A stretch of 64,000 bases of DNA from the NCBI GenBank assembly GCA_963822985.1, contig CAWGJU010000006.1, positions 434,001 to 498,000 of the forward strand, written 5' to 3'. Origin of the DNA: Thermohalobaculum sp963822985 (GTDB taxonomy: Bacteria; Pseudomonadota; Alphaproteobacteria; Rhodobacterales; Rhodobacteraceae). Position numbers and translations under genes: made by a program. Shown here in pieces: positions 36,516 to 46,263 of the stretch (positions are counted from its first letter, which is position 1; every line of letters starts with the position of its first letter). The notes beneath the pieces are model-generated. The model worked only from the letters and a program-made list of their open reading frames with translations, was not told where the DNA came from and did no database searches.

Positions 36516-36772
36516 GGGGTGAGGCGCGGTCGGCGGCCGGGCGATGAACGGTTCGTCAGGCCCGCCAGCCCTTCGGCATTGTAACGGTGCACCCAGTCGC
36601 GCAGCGTCTGCCGGTCCATCCCGCAAGTCTCGGCCGCGCCCTTACGGTCGCTGCCCTCCAGCACCAGCGCGATCGCCAGCATCCGCCGCGCCGCGCGCGC
36701 ATCCTTCGTCTTTCCCGCCGTCGCTCGCATCTGCGCCGGCGTTAGGTCCTTCCGCGTGATCTCGACCGCCAT
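36516..36772 (-). pseudogene. IS630-family transposase, N-terminal HTH part
   Basis: The ATG at 36772 opens MAVEITRKDLTPAQMRATA. The HTH region AIALVLEGSDRKGAAETCGM / DRQTLRDWVHRYNAEG and LTNRSSPGRRPRLTPEQ match IS630 OrfA. It ends after about 85 residues at the junction with the IS3 stub. The catalytic domain is absent. Confidence 0.75.
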
Positions 36773-36780
36773 CCCTGTCT

Positions 36781-36800
36781 CCCTGTCCTCAAAGACAGGG
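36781..36800. repeat. Short inverted repeat (7-bp arms)
   Basis: CCCTGTC-CTCAAA-GACAGGG next to the IS630 start. It could be part of the IS630 end rather than a terminator, since no T-run follows. Confidence 0.4.
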
Positions 36801-36912
36801 ACTCACATTTCCGCCGGCTTGAGAATCCCCCGAGTCATCTCCATGGGCCGGCCGTATAAGGCGGTGTTAGCCTGAGCCCGCCGTGGGCCACGCGTCGAGG
36901 TCCGCGCGGGCC

Positions 36913-37852
36913 TCAGCCTGTCGCGGCGGCGACCAGCGCCTTGTACTCGAGCCTGATGCGCCGCGTCAGCGGTCCGGGGCTCCAGCCCGAAGCGGAGCCG
37001 ATCGGGCGGCCGTCGATCTCGCGGACGGGCGTCTGGGCGCCGAAGGTGCCGGTCAGGAACGCCTCGTCGGCGCCATAGGTGTCGACCAGGCTAAAGTTGC
37101 GCTCGAAGACCGGGATGCCGTTCGCCCGGCAGATCTGGATCACCTTGCCGCGCGTGATGCCGTTCATGCAGTAGTCGCCGGTCGAGGTCCAGACCTCGCC
37201 CTTGCGGACGATGAAGAAGTTGCAGCTGTTCGTCGTGTCGACGAAGCCGTGCACGTCGAGCATCAGCGCCTCGTCGGCGCCAGCCTTCTGGGCGGCGACG
37301 GCGGCCAGGATGCAGTTGAGTTTCGAGTGCGAATTCAGCTTTGGGTCCTGCGTCATCGGCAGGCCGCGCAGATGAGGCACGGTGGCGAGGCGGACGCCGC
37401 GCTCGAACCCCTCCTCGGTGACGGTCGAATGCTCGGCGATGATGACGATCGTCGGGCCCGCTGCGCGACAGCCGCGGGTCCTGGAAGGGCTTGGCCTTGA
37501 GGCCGCGCGTCACCATCAGCCGGGCGTGAGCATCGCCCGTCATGCCGTTCACCGCCGCCGTCTCGTCGAGCGCGGCGGCAATGCCGGCGGGATCCATGCC
37601 AATGTCGAGGTCGATCGCCTTGGCCGCCTCGAAGAGCCGGTCGAGGTGCTCGTCGAGAAACGCCCAGCTGCCGTTATAGAGGCGCAGGCCCTCCCACACG
37701 CCGTCGCCCAGCAGAAAGCCCGAATCGTAGACGCTGACGACGGCCTCGCGGCGCGGCACGAGGCGGCCGTTGACGTAGATCAGGATCTCGTCATTGCGCG
37801 CGTCGGGGGCGGCGTCGTGGGTCGAGACCTTCGAGGCGGCGGCGTCCGGCAT
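36913..37852 (-). CDS. Aminotransferase class IV (branched-chain or D-amino-acid aminotransferase), one frameshift
   Basis: About 310 codons of fold-type IV PLP enzyme. The N-terminal half has YVNGRLVPRREAVVSVYDSG and LLGDGVWEGLRLYNGSWAF. Near 37462 the frame changes. The C-terminal half has LPMTQDPKLNSHSKLNCILA, with the PLP Lys, then ADEALMLDVHGFVDTTNSCN and DYCMNGITRGKVIQICRANG. The order matches IlvE/Dat proteins. The sequence alone does not separate branched-chain from D-amino-acid specificity. Divergent from the liv operon, which suggests branched-chain or amide metabolism. Confidence 0.82.
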
Positions 37853-37892
37853 GTCGTTCTCCCCAAGCCCGCCGGCACGCGCGGCACGGGCT

Positions 37893-37920
37893 TTCGCAGC
37901 TGCAAAAAGTGCGCTTATAT
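37893..37920 (+). promoter_or_regulatory. Candidate promoter of the liv operon
   Basis: TTCGCA (37893-37898) and TTATAT (37915-37920) are spaced by 16 bp in the divergent gap between the aminotransferase and livG. The -10 is good, the -35 weak. Confidence 0.3.
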
Positions 37921-37953
37921 GACCGCGCCGCGAGGGGGGTGTCGAGGGATGGC

Positions 37954-38722
37954 GTGCTGAAGGTCGACAAGCTGACCAGGCGCTTCGGCGGCATCACCGC
38001 CGTGGCGGACTGCTCCTTCGAGATCGCCAGGGGGACGATCACCGGGCTGATCGGCCCGAACGGGGCCGGCAAGACGACCACCTTCAACGTCATCGCCGGC
38101 GCGCTGCCGCCGAGCTCGGGCCGCGTGCTCTTCGAGGGGCGGGACGTCACCGGGCTGCGGCCGCACGAGCTCTATCGGCGGGGCATCCTGCGCACCTTCC
38201 AGATCCCCAAGGAGTTCGGCCGGCTGACGGTGCTCGAGAACCTGATGGCGGCGGCGCCCGACCAACCCGGTGAGAAGATTTTCCTCAACTGGCTGCAGCC
38301 GGGCCGGGTGCGGGCGCGCGAGGCCGAGGTGATGCAACGCGCCGAGGAGTCGCTCGCCTTCCTCGGCCTCTCCCATGTCCGCGACGAGCTGGCCGGCAAT
38401 TTGTCCGGCGGGCAGAAGAAGCTGGTCGAGCTCGGCCGCACGATGATGACGGATGCGAAGCTGGTGCTGCTCGACGAGCCAGGCGCCGGCGTCAACCCGA
38501 CGCTGATGCGCCGGATCATGGAGATGATCCAGCGGCTGCACCGCGAGCGGGGCTATACCTTCTGCATCATCGAGCACGACATGGACCTGATCGCCGAGCT
38601 CTGCGACCCGGTGGTGGTGCTGGCGGCGGGGCGCGTTTTGACGGTCGGCAGCATGGAGGAGGTGCGCGCCGACGAGCGCGTCGTCGACGCCTATTTCGGC
38701 GGCGATCGAGGTGGCCGCTTGA
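37954..38722 (+). CDS. livG: Branched-chain amino-acid/amide ABC transporter ATPase LivG
   Basis: About 255 codons. The GTG at 37954 is chosen for the GAGGG five bases upstream. Walker A GLIGPNGAGKTTTFNVIAG, signature NLSGGQKKLVELGRTMM, Walker B LVLLDEPGAGVNP and the H-loop CIIEHDMDLIAELCD are all present. Near 38700 a one-base shift is needed to reach the natural end (AIEVAA, TGA at 38722), which overlaps the TTG start of livF (TTGA). First gene of livGF-orf-HMK. Confidence 0.87.
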
Positions 38723-39432
38723 GCGTGCTGGCGCTCGAGGGCGTGCATGCCGGCTATGGCGAGAGCCCCGTGCTGCACGGGGTCAGTCCTTGCGCATCGA
38801 GCCGGGCGAGGTCGTCGTCATCATCGGTCCGAACGGCGCCGGCAAGTCGACCGCGATGAAGGCGATCTTCGGCATGCTGAACATCACCGGCGGGCGGATC
38901 GTTCTGGATGGCGCCGAAATCACGGGGCTCGCCCCCGACCGGGTGGTGCGCGAGGGCGTCTGCTATGTGCCGCAGGTCGGCAACGTCTTTGTCTCGTTGA
39001 GCGTGCAGGAGAACCTCGAGATGGGGGCCTATCTGCGCCGGGACGACATCCGGCCGCGCCTGGCCGAGATCTACGCGATGTTCCCCGATCTGGCCGAGAA
39101 GCGGCGCCAGCCGGCGGGCTCGCTGTCGGGCGGGCAGCGCCAGATGGTGGCCATGGGGCGCGCGCTGATGCTCGAGCCCAAGGTGCTGATGCTGGACGAG
39201 CCGACGGCCGGGCTCTCGCCGCGGTACCGGGGCGAGATCTTCGAGACGGTGCGGCGCATCAACGCCAGCGGCGTGCCGATCCTGATGGTCGAGCAGAACG
39301 CGAAACAGGCGCTGGGGATCGCCGACCGCGCCTATGTGCTGGTCGATGGCGAGAACCGGCACGAGGGCACGGGCGCCGAGCTGCTTGGCCGACCGCGAGG
39401 TGGCGCGGCTGTTCCTGGGGGCGAAGGCGTGA
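38719..39432 (+). CDS. livF: Branched-chain amino-acid/amide ABC transporter ATPase LivF, two frameshifts
   Basis: Starts at the TTG overlapping the livG stop (LSVLALEGVHAGYGESPVLH). Walker A VVIIGPNGAGKSTAMKAIFG, signature SLSGGQRQMVAMGRALML and Walker B VLMLDEPTAGLSP are intact. Frame changes occur near 38790 and 39390. The end DREVARLFLGAKA is typical of LivF. About 237 residues, the normal family length. Confidence 0.85.
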
Positions 39433-39720
39433 TTGGGCCCGCATACAGCGAGGACAAGAAACACGGCGCTGACCCGCTAATCGGGTGGACAGCCATCGGC
39501 ATCCTTGTTCTATCGGCGGCGAATTACATCGTTCATGTCGGCGGCTTGACCCTCTGGGATGACAATCCGAAACTTGCGGAAAGCCCATTTGGTTTCTCAC
39601 TCTCATGTATACAATTCTGTGGGGCGGTCTGTCCGCTGGAGCATTTTTGATGGTGTTAAAGCCCGAGCCTTTGAATGATGGCGCGCGGCGCTACTGGCAA
39701 ACCAGAATTGGTAAGAAATG
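39429..39720 (+). CDS. Unidentified small two-helix membrane protein in the liv operon
   Basis: A stretch of visibly lower GC between livF and livH. One frame from the GTG at 39429 gives a short charged start (SEDKKHGADP) and a hydrophobic segment (WTAIGILVLSAANYIVHVGG). After a one-base shift near 39605 a second hydrophobic segment follows (MYTILWGGLSAGAFLMVLKP), then the polar tail DGARRYWQTRIGKK and a stop at 39720. Total about 95 residues. I do not recognise a family. Its base composition differs from the flanking genes, suggesting an insertion, yet it keeps the operon spacing. It could be a transporter accessory subunit or foreign DNA. Confidence 0.5.
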
Positions 39721-39746
39721 ATTATAGTCAATCAGGGGCACGCCTG

Positions 39747-40638
39747 ATGGAGTTCGTCAACTTCTACCTGGTGCCAGGCATCGTGCTCGGCTGCATCTAT
39801 GCGCTCGGCGCCATCGGCATCTCGCTGACCTTCGGCATCCTGCGCTTCGCCAATTTCGCGCATGGCGAGATCGTCACCTTCGGCGCCTATGTGACGCTGA
39901 CGCTGGTCTGGATCACCGGCGTCCACCCGCTGGTCGTGGCGCCCGTCGCCATGCGCGGTGACGGGGGCGCTGTCGCATCGGGATCGACCAGGTCTTCTAC
40001 AGGCCGTTCCGGCGGGCGCCGACGATCATGCTGGTCATCGCGAGCTTCGGCCTGATGCTGATGATCCGCTCGGCCATGCAGTTCTTCTGGGGCGTGCAGC
40101 TGCAGCCGATGGTGACGGGCATCCAGCCGCCGGTCGCCTGGCTGTCGCCGCTGCGCATCCCGCAGAAGCATCTGCTGATCATCGGCGGCACGGTCGTGCT
40201 GATGCTGCTCGTCCACCTGCTGCTGACGCGGACGCGGATCGGCAAGGCGATGCGCGCGACCTCGGACAGCCCGGAGCTGGCGCGGATCACCGGGATCGAC
40301 ACCGAGCTGGTCGTGCGCATGACCTGGATGATCGGCTGCGGCGCTGGCGGTGGCGGCGGGCGTCTTCCTGGCGCTCGACACGCATGTCGAGACGCAGATG
40401 GGCTTTCGCCTGCTGCTGCCGATGTTCGCGGCGGCGATCCTCGGCGGCATCGGCAAGCCCTATGGCGCGGTGGCGGGCGGGCTGGTCATCGGCATCGTCG
40501 AGGAGCTCTCGGCCTACCCCTGGATCGGCACGGCGCCGCTGCTTAGCCCCGGCTACAAGGCCGGCATCGCCTTCGCGCATGATGGTCGCCATGCTGATCT
40601 GGCGGCCGCAGGGCCTGGCGAGGGGGAGCCAGTTCTGA
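39747..40638 (+). CDS. livH: Branched-chain amino-acid/amide ABC transporter permease LivH, frameshifted
   Basis: About 295 codons from the ATG at 39747. The sequence is VPGIVLGCIYALGAIGISLT, LRFANFAHGEIVTFGAYV, then IDQVFYRPFRRAPTIMLVIA, the EAA-like loop TRTRIGKAMRATSDSPELAR, and AAAILGGIGKPYGAVAGGLV. Frame changes lie near 39950, 40345 and 40575. The order of segments is complete for LivH, so the gene is probably whole in the organism. Confidence 0.85.
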
Positions 40639-41663
40639 TGGACGCGGCCTGATGGATCGGTGCTCGGCGGATACCTGCTCTATGCGCGCGACGCTGCTGA
40701 CCATGGGCGGCATCTATGCCGTGCTGACGCTGGGGCTGAACATCCAGTGGGGCTACACGGGGCTGTTCAATGCCGGGATCGCGGGCTTCGTCGCCGTCGG
40801 CGCCTACACGCAGGCGCTGCTGACGACGCCGGTGACCGAGGGGCCATATCGGCGGCATCGGGCTGCCGATCCCGGTCGCCATGGTGCTGGCGATGGTGCT
40901 GTCGGCCGCCGTCGCCTGGGGCATCGGCAAGGTCTGCATCCGGCTGCGCTCGGACTATCTGGCGATCGCCACGATCGGCATCGCCGAGATCCTGCGGCTG
41001 ATCTTCAAGAACGAGCTCTGGGCGACGAACGGGCCGCGCGGCGTCAGCCAGATTCCCAAGGCCTTCGAGTGGCTGCCGCGGCCCTGGGACGCCGTGGCGT
41101 TCCTGGGCATGATCCTGATCATCATCGCCATCATCTACCTGCTGCTCGAACGCGCGCACCGCTCGCCCTGGGGCCGCGTCATGACGGCGATCCGCGAGAA
41201 CGAGGAGGCGGCGGCCGCCATCGGCAAGGATGTCGAGGCCTTCCGGATGGAGGGCTTCGTGCTCGGCGCGGCGCTGATGGGGCTCGGCGGCGCGCTGCTG
41301 GCGCAGTATCTCAGGCAGGTCGACCCGCAGGTCTTCGATCCGCTGACGGCGACGTTCCTGGTCTGGGTGATGCTGATCGCCGGCGGCTCGGCGAACAACC
41401 GCGGCGCCATCCTCGGCGCCTTCCTGCTCTGGATCATCTGGTCGACGACGCAGATCGTCAGCGGCTTGCTGCCGGACAAGGTCATTGTTTTCGGCTGGGA
41501 GATCGGGAATCTTCAGGTGAGGTCCGCCTATGCCAGGGTGTTCCTGATCGGGCTGATCCTGCAGTTCATCCTCCAGGCGCGGCCGCAGGGCATCCTGCCC
41601 GAGCGGCGGCCCGCGCCTGAACCGGCCCGGGAAGGGCTCGCATACAGGGAGAGAAAGACATGA
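40638..41663 (+). CDS. livM: Branched-chain amino-acid/amide ABC transporter permease LivM, frameshifted at the 5' end
   Basis: The start region is uncertain. The ATG at 40638 overlaps the livH stop but soon meets a stop, and the ATG at 40652 opens the next frame. Recognisable sequence begins TLLTMGGIYAVLTLGLNIQW. A second shift near 40850 leads to the long intact part: LRSDYLAIATIGIAEILRLI, RSPWGRVMTAIRENEEAAAA, FLVWVMLIAGGSANNRGAIL. It ends ILPERRPAPEPAREG at 41663, overlapping livK. Confidence 0.84.
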
Positions 41664-42864
41664 AACGACTGCTCTCGGCGGCCGCGACTCGCTGCGCTGA
41701 TGACGGCGCCGGCGCTCGCCCAGGACGCCGTCAAGGTCGGCTCGGTCGCCGGCATCACCGGCCCGATCGCCGAGCTGGTGGCGCCGATCATGGCGGGGCG
41801 CAACCTCGCGGCCGAGCAGATCAACGCGCAGGGCGGGCTGCTCGACGGCCGCAAGCTCGAGCTGATCGCGGCCGACGGCCAGTGCGACCCCAAGGCCGGC
41901 GTCGACGCCGGCAACAAGGTCGTCAACGTCGACCAGGTCGTGGCGGTGATCGGCGCATCGTGCTCGGGCGAGACGAACGGCATGGTGCAGTCGGTGACGA
42001 TCCCGGCCGGCATCGCCTCGATCTCGGACAGCGCGACGGCGCCCTCGATCACCAATCTCGACGACAAGAACCTGGTCTTCCGCACCGCGCCGTCCGACGC
42101 CTATCAGGGCGCGGCGCTGGCGAACGTCGCCTGGGACGAGGGCATCCGCAAGGTCGCGGTCACCTATGCCAACGACGACTACAACGCCGGCATCGCCAAG
42201 GTCTTCGAGCAGGTCTTCAAGGAGCTGGGCGGCGAGGTGACGGCGACCCAGGTGCACGAGCCGAACAAGGCGAGCTACCGCGCCGAGGTGACGACGCTGA
42301 GCGGGGGCGAGCCCGGACGCGCTGGCGCTCTTCGCCTATTACGGCGGCTCGGGCATCACGATCGTCAAGAACTCGCTCGAGACCGGCGCCTTTGCAAGTT
42401 CTTCGGCGCCGACGGCATGTTCGACCAGTCGGTGATCGACCAGATCGGCGCCGACGCGCTGCGCGGCAACATCTGGCTGACGCAGTCGGCGTCGGACCCG
42501 GACAACACGGGGTTCGAGGTCTTCTGCCGAGGATTACAAGGGCACGGGCTATGATCCGCAGGCGCCCTATGCCGGGCACGGCTATGACGCCGTGATGCTG
42601 ATGGCGCTTGCCATCGAGAAGGCGGGCTCGACCGACAAGCGCGCGATCGCCGACGCGCTGATGCAGATCAACGACCCGAAGGGCGAGGTCGTCGGCCCCG
42701 GCGATTGGGAGAAGGGCAAGAAGCTGATCGACGAGGGCAAGCCCATCAACTATCAGGGCGCCTCGGGCACGGTCGATTTTGACGAGCATGGCGACGTGCC
42801 GGGCGTCTACGGCGTCAACACCGTGGGCGACGACGGCACCTGGTCGAAGACGATCCTGAAGTAG
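41660..42864 (+). CDS. livK: Branched-chain amino-acid/amide ABC transporter binding protein LivK, frameshifted
   Basis: About 400 codons. The signal peptide starts MKRLLSAAAT, shifts frame near 41690 and ends near ALAQDA. The mature protein reads VKVGSVAGITGPIAELVAPI and AAEQINAQGGLLDGRKLELI, with AVIGASCSGETNGMVQS as the ligand-site block. Further changes are near 42310, 42395 and 42530. The end is WEKGKKLIDEGKPINYQGAS ... TWSKTILK. It supplies substrate to LivHMGF. The full liv operon differs from the collapsed copy at 22473-26309. Confidence 0.86.
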
Positions 42865-43136
42865 CTGCCCCTCGGGCTTGACCTGCAGGGCAGGACCGCG
42901 CGGCGCCGTTCCGCGCCCCTCATGACCTAGGCGATCGGACCCGGGATGGACCATCCCGGGCCACCCTGGGCCGCCGGCGCCGGGATCCCCCTTCCGGAGC
43001 TGATGCTTGCCGGCGCCGGCGCGCTTGCAACCGAAGCGGTTCGAACGATCCACCGCCGTCATTCCGCGCAAGCGTCTATCTGTCCGGTCAAGCTGGCAGG
43101 TTCCCGCTTGCTGGCCCGATCGGTCGGAAGCCGTCC

Positions 43137-43593
43137 CTAGGCGGGCGGCGGCGCGGCGGCCTGGCGGCGCAGCAGGATGCCTGTCGAGCGGAAGGTCATC
43201 ACCGGCTGGCCGTGCTGGTTGCGGGTGGTGTGGTCCCAGACGACATAGCCGCGGTCACCCTTTCGCGAGGGCGTCGTCTCGACGACCTCCAGCTCCACGG
43301 TCAGCGTGTCGCCCGGGCGAACGGGAATCAGCCAACGCAAGCTCTCCATCCCGGGCGAGCCCTGGCTCGAACTCGGTCCAGATCGCCGCCTCGACGATGA
43401 GGTCGAAGGTGACCAGCAGCGTGTGGAAGCCGCTGGCGATCAGGCCGCCGAAGATGGACGCCTTCGCGGCCTGCGCGTCGAGGTGAAAGAACTGGCGGTC
43501 CCATTGGCTGGCGAAGGCGATGATCTCGGCCTCGCCCATGGTGCGGCTGCCCGTGGTAAAGCGGTCGCCGGGCGAGAAATCCTCGAAGAACAT
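43137..43593 (-). CDS. MaoC family (hot-dog fold) dehydratase, one frameshift
   Basis: About 150 residues from the ATG at 43593, which overlaps the dinB stop (TAATG). Sequence FFEDFSPGDRFTTGSRTMGE, then FHLDAQAAKASIFGGLIASG, with the hydratase-2 Asp/His region. After a shift near 43350: LRWLIPVRPGDTLTVELEVV and GDRGYVVWDHTTRNQHGQPV. Likely enoyl-CoA hydratase-like activity on a short acyl-CoA. Translationally coupled to dinB. Confidence 0.84.
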
Positions 43594-44087
43594 TACTGCT
43601 CGCGCTGGAAATAGATGAGGTCTAGGGCCGGGGCGTGGCCAGTCAGGCGCGTCAGCATGGCGTGGCACTGGCCGCGATGGTGCGTCTGGTGGTTGAAGAA
43701 ATGCGCCAGCGCCGGGCTGAGCTTTTGCCTGACCTTCTCGGGGCGGGTGACGGTCAGGTATTCGAACTCGCCCTCCAGCCGCGCTTCGGTCAGCGCCCCG
43801 ACAAAGCCCATGATGTCGCGATCGAGCGCGTCGCGCCGGGCGCGGAGCTCGCGCGGGTCGTCATGCGGGATGTGGTCGAGGCTCCAGGGCGGGTTCGGCC
43901 GGTCGCGGAACCGGGACATCCAGATGACGTCGGCCACGAAGAGGTGGTTGAGCGTGCCGTGCAGCGACTTGAAGGCGGCGCCGAGATCGCGGCGGCATTC
44001 CTCGTCCGGCAGGGCGTAGACTGCGTCGTAGAGGCGCGCATTGGCCCAGGCGTTGTACGCGGCCATCATCTCGAAATGCGCTTTCAT
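43593..44087 (-). CDS. DinB family protein
   Basis: 164 residues from the ATG at 44087. The four-helix DinB fold is indicated by MMAAYNAWANARLYDAVYAL, the first metal His in LHGTLNHLFVADVIW and the pair in FFNHQTHHRGQCHAMLTRL. Family members are metal-dependent transferases, for instance thiol S-transferases, or damage-inducible proteins. Intact. It shares the TAATG junction with the MaoC gene and diverges from ndk. Confidence 0.87.
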   Translation of the reverse strand: MKAHFEMMAAYNAWANARLYDAVYALPDEECRRDLGAAFKSLHGTLNHLFVADVIWMSRFRDRPNPPWSLDHIPHDDPRELRARRDALDRDIMGFVGALTEARLEGEFEYLTVTRPEKVRQKLSPALAHFFNHQTHHRGQCHAMLTRLTGHAPALDLIYFQREQ

Positions 44088-44167
44088 TGCGCACGTCTCC
44101 CATGCTAAGGCCGCGCCGCCAAGCGCCAACCCGTCCATTTCTGCCCCCGAGGCGAGGAGATTTTCCC

Positions 44168-44590
44168 GTGGCCCTGACCCGTACGTTCTCGATTATCAAG
44201 CCTGATGCGACAAACCGCAACCTCACCGGCAGGATCAACGCCAAGCTGGAGGAGGCGGGCCTGCGGATCGTGGCGCAGAAGCGCCTGCGAATGACGCGCG
44301 AGCAGGCCGGGCAGTTCTACGCGGTGCATCGCGAGCGGCCGTTCTATGACGAGCTCTGCACCTTCATGAGCTCGGCCCCAGTCGTCGTCCAGGTGCTGGA
44401 GGGCGAGGGCGCGGTGAAGAAGAACCGCGACGTGATGGGTGCGACCAACCCCGCCGAGGCCGCCGAGGGCACGATCCGCAAGGAGTTCGCGCTGTCGATC
44501 GGCGAGAACTCGGTGCACGGCTCGGACTCGGAGGAGAACGCGAAGTCGGAGATCGCTTTCTTCTTTTCGGAGCTGGAAATCGTCGGCTGA
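44168..44590 (+). CDS. ndk: Nucleoside diphosphate kinase
   Basis: 140 residues. The GTG at 44168 lies seven bases after GAGGAGA. TRTFSIIKPDATNRNLTGRI is the conserved N terminus, MGATNPAEAAEGTIRKEFA the nucleotide-binding part, and NSVHGSDS carries the active-site His that is phosphorylated. It balances NTP pools. Intact housekeeping gene, one of the few here not related to transport or mobility. Confidence 0.96.
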   Translation: MALTRTFSIIKPDATNRNLTGRINAKLEEAGLRIVAQKRLRMTREQAGQFYAVHRERPFYDELCTFMSSAPVVVQVLEGEGAVKKNRDVMGATNPAEAAEGTIRKEFALSIGENSVHGSDSEENAKSEIAFFFSELEIVG

Positions 44591-44625
44591 GGCCGTCTGC
44601 TGAGGTCGTCTGCTGAGGTCGTCGG
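44587..44625 (+). repeat. Three tandem 13-bp units after ndk
   Basis: CTGAGGCCGTCTG, CTGAGGTCGTCTG and CTGAGGTCGTCGG follow one another. The first includes the ndk stop codon. Confidence 0.75.
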
Positions 44626-44711
44626 CGTTCGGGTGGAGGCCCCGAGGCGTCATTGTCCCTTGGTTTGACCACCCTCGCCGCAAGGTGAACCGGATCGAGA
44701 GCGGAAACGCC

Positions 44712-44732
44712 GCCCTGCCCGGTCGGCAGGGC
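44712..44732 (+). terminator. Candidate terminator hairpin downstream of ndk
   Basis: GCCCTGCC-CGGTC-GGCAGGGC forms an 8-bp perfect GC stem. The following bases contain only a short T-rich stretch, so termination efficiency is uncertain. Confidence 0.4.
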
Positions 44733-44838
44733 ACGCCTTCTTGATCTGAGTCAGGGCGCCGCGCATCGCCGTGCGTCACCCCGGCGCGCAGACCGGGCCG
44801 CGCGGCCCGGCATCCGCCGCAGCTGCTCGCAGCCCCGA

Positions 44839-46209
44839 ATGGTCCAGCCCGTCTACGTTCACGACACGCTGTCGCGCCGCCTCGGCGTCCTGATCAGGAC
44901 GCGGCTGTGGCTGCAGGTGCTGATCGGCATCTTTGCCGGCGCCGGGCTTGGCGTGCTGCTCGGGCCGGATCTGGGGCTCGTCGGGCGCGCGGCGGCCGAC
45001 CTGCTCGGCGCCTGGCTGGCGCTGCCGGGGCAGCTGTTCCTGGCGCTGATCGGCATGGTCATCATCCCGCTGGCGGCGAGCTCGATCGTGCTGGGGATCA
45101 CCGGGACGGGGGGCGGCGAGGAGCTGCGCTCGGTCGGCCTGCGCTTTGGCGCCTTCGTGGTCACGACGACCATGGCGGCAGCCGGGCTGGGGATCGTGCT
45201 GGCCAAGGCGGTCAAGCCCGGCAGCGGCATCGGCCGGCCCGAATACGTGCCGCCGCCGCCCGGCTCGGTGCCCGACGCGGCGGCGCCGGACATCGCCGGG
45301 GCGCTGGAGGAGATGACGCGCGAGCTGCCGGCGCTGATCATCGACCTGATTCCGCAGAACATCACCCAGGCGCTGCTCGAGCGCGACATCCTGGCGGTGG
45401 TGATCTTCGCGATCTTCGTCGGGATCGCGGTGGTCAGCGCCGACAAGAAGGAGCTGACGCGGCCGCTGGTGGCGCTGACGCAGGCGGTGCTCGAGGTCTC
45501 GATGACCGTGATCCGATCCGCCATGCTGTTCGCGCCCGTCGCGGTCTTTGGCCTGATCGCCAACACGGTGATGTCGAATGGGCTGCAGACGCTGGTCGAC
45601 CTGGCCATCTACTGCGGCGTCGTGCTGGCCGGGCTGGCGCTGCTGCTGGTCATGTACCTGGTCATCGTGGCTGCGCTCGGCCGCATCTCGCCCTGGGCCT
45701 TCGCGCGGGCGATCTGGCCGGTGCAGCTGCTGGCCTTCTCGACATCGAGCTCGGCGGCGGTGATGCCGCTGACCATGAAGACGGCGGTGGACGAGCTCGG
45801 CGTCACGCCCGCATTGGCCGGCGCGATCGTGCCGCTGGCCTCGACGGTGAACATGGCCGGCACGGCGCTCTACCAGGCGTCGGCGATCGTCTTCCTGGCG
45901 CAGTCGGCGGGCACCTACATGCCGGTTGGCGACCTCGTGCTGATGATGGTGACGCTGACCGGCGCCTCGATCGGGGCGCCGGCGGCGCCCGGCGCCAGCA
46001 TAGCCATCTTGGCGGCGACTGCGGCGAGCTTTGGCGTGCCGCTCGAGGGCTTGCCGCTGATCCTGGGGGTCGACCGCATCCTCGACATGGCGCGCACGGC
46101 AGTGAACGTCACCGGCGATCTGGTGGCCTGCCGCGTGCTGGCCTGGCGCGGCCGGCCGGCGGACGTGCCGGGGGTGCTTGAGATGGCCGGCACGCAGGCG
46201 GCCGAGTAG
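44839..46209 (+). CDS. Dicarboxylate/amino acid:cation symporter (DAACS/SDF family)
   Basis: 456 residues with eight or more hydrophobic segments. The re-entrant serine-rich loop FSTSSSAAVMPLTMK is the family hallmark. The later motif GTALYQASAIVFLAQSAGTY and the substrate-site segment VDRILDMARTAVNVTGDLVA are also typical of GltP/DctA proteins. Intact. It imports glutamate, aspartate or C4-dicarboxylates with Na+ or H+. Confidence 0.91.
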   Translation: MVQPVYVHDTLSRRLGVLIRTRLWLQVLIGIFAGAGLGVLLGPDLGLVGRAAADLLGAWLALPGQLFLALIGMVIIPLAASSIVLGITGTGGGEELRSVGLRFGAFVVTTTMAAAGLGIVLAKAVKPGSGIGRPEYVPPPPGSVPDAAAPDIAGALEEMTRELPALIIDLIPQNITQALLERDILAVVIFAIFVGIAVVSADKKELTRPLVALTQAVLEVSMTVIRSAMLFAPVAVFGLIANTVMSNGLQTLVDLAIYCGVVLAGLALLLVMYLVIVAALGRISPWAFARAIWPVQLLAFSTSSSAAVMPLTMKTAVDELGVTPALAGAIVPLASTVNMAGTALYQASAIVFLAQSAGTYMPVGDLVLMMVTLTGASIGAPAAPGASIAILAATAASFGVPLEGLPLILGVDRILDMARTAVNVTGDLVACRVLAWRGRPADVPGVLEMAGTQAAE

Positions 46210-46263
46210 AGCAGGCGGGAGCAGGGGCTTACGCACCACCTCACCGTTCGGCAGCGCTCGAGG

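Noticed and set aside
40767..42257. 496-codon antisense frame over livM/livK
   Set aside because: No recognisable domain, and it covers several well-conserved sense genes.
42866..42895. Terminator after livK (CTGCCC ... GGGCAG)
   Set aside because: The arms are only 6 bp with a long loop and no T-run follows.
44776..46239. Long antisense frame over the symporter gene
   Set aside because: Composition is dominated by Arg, Gln, His and Asp, as expected from antisense of a hydrophobic GC-rich gene. No motif.
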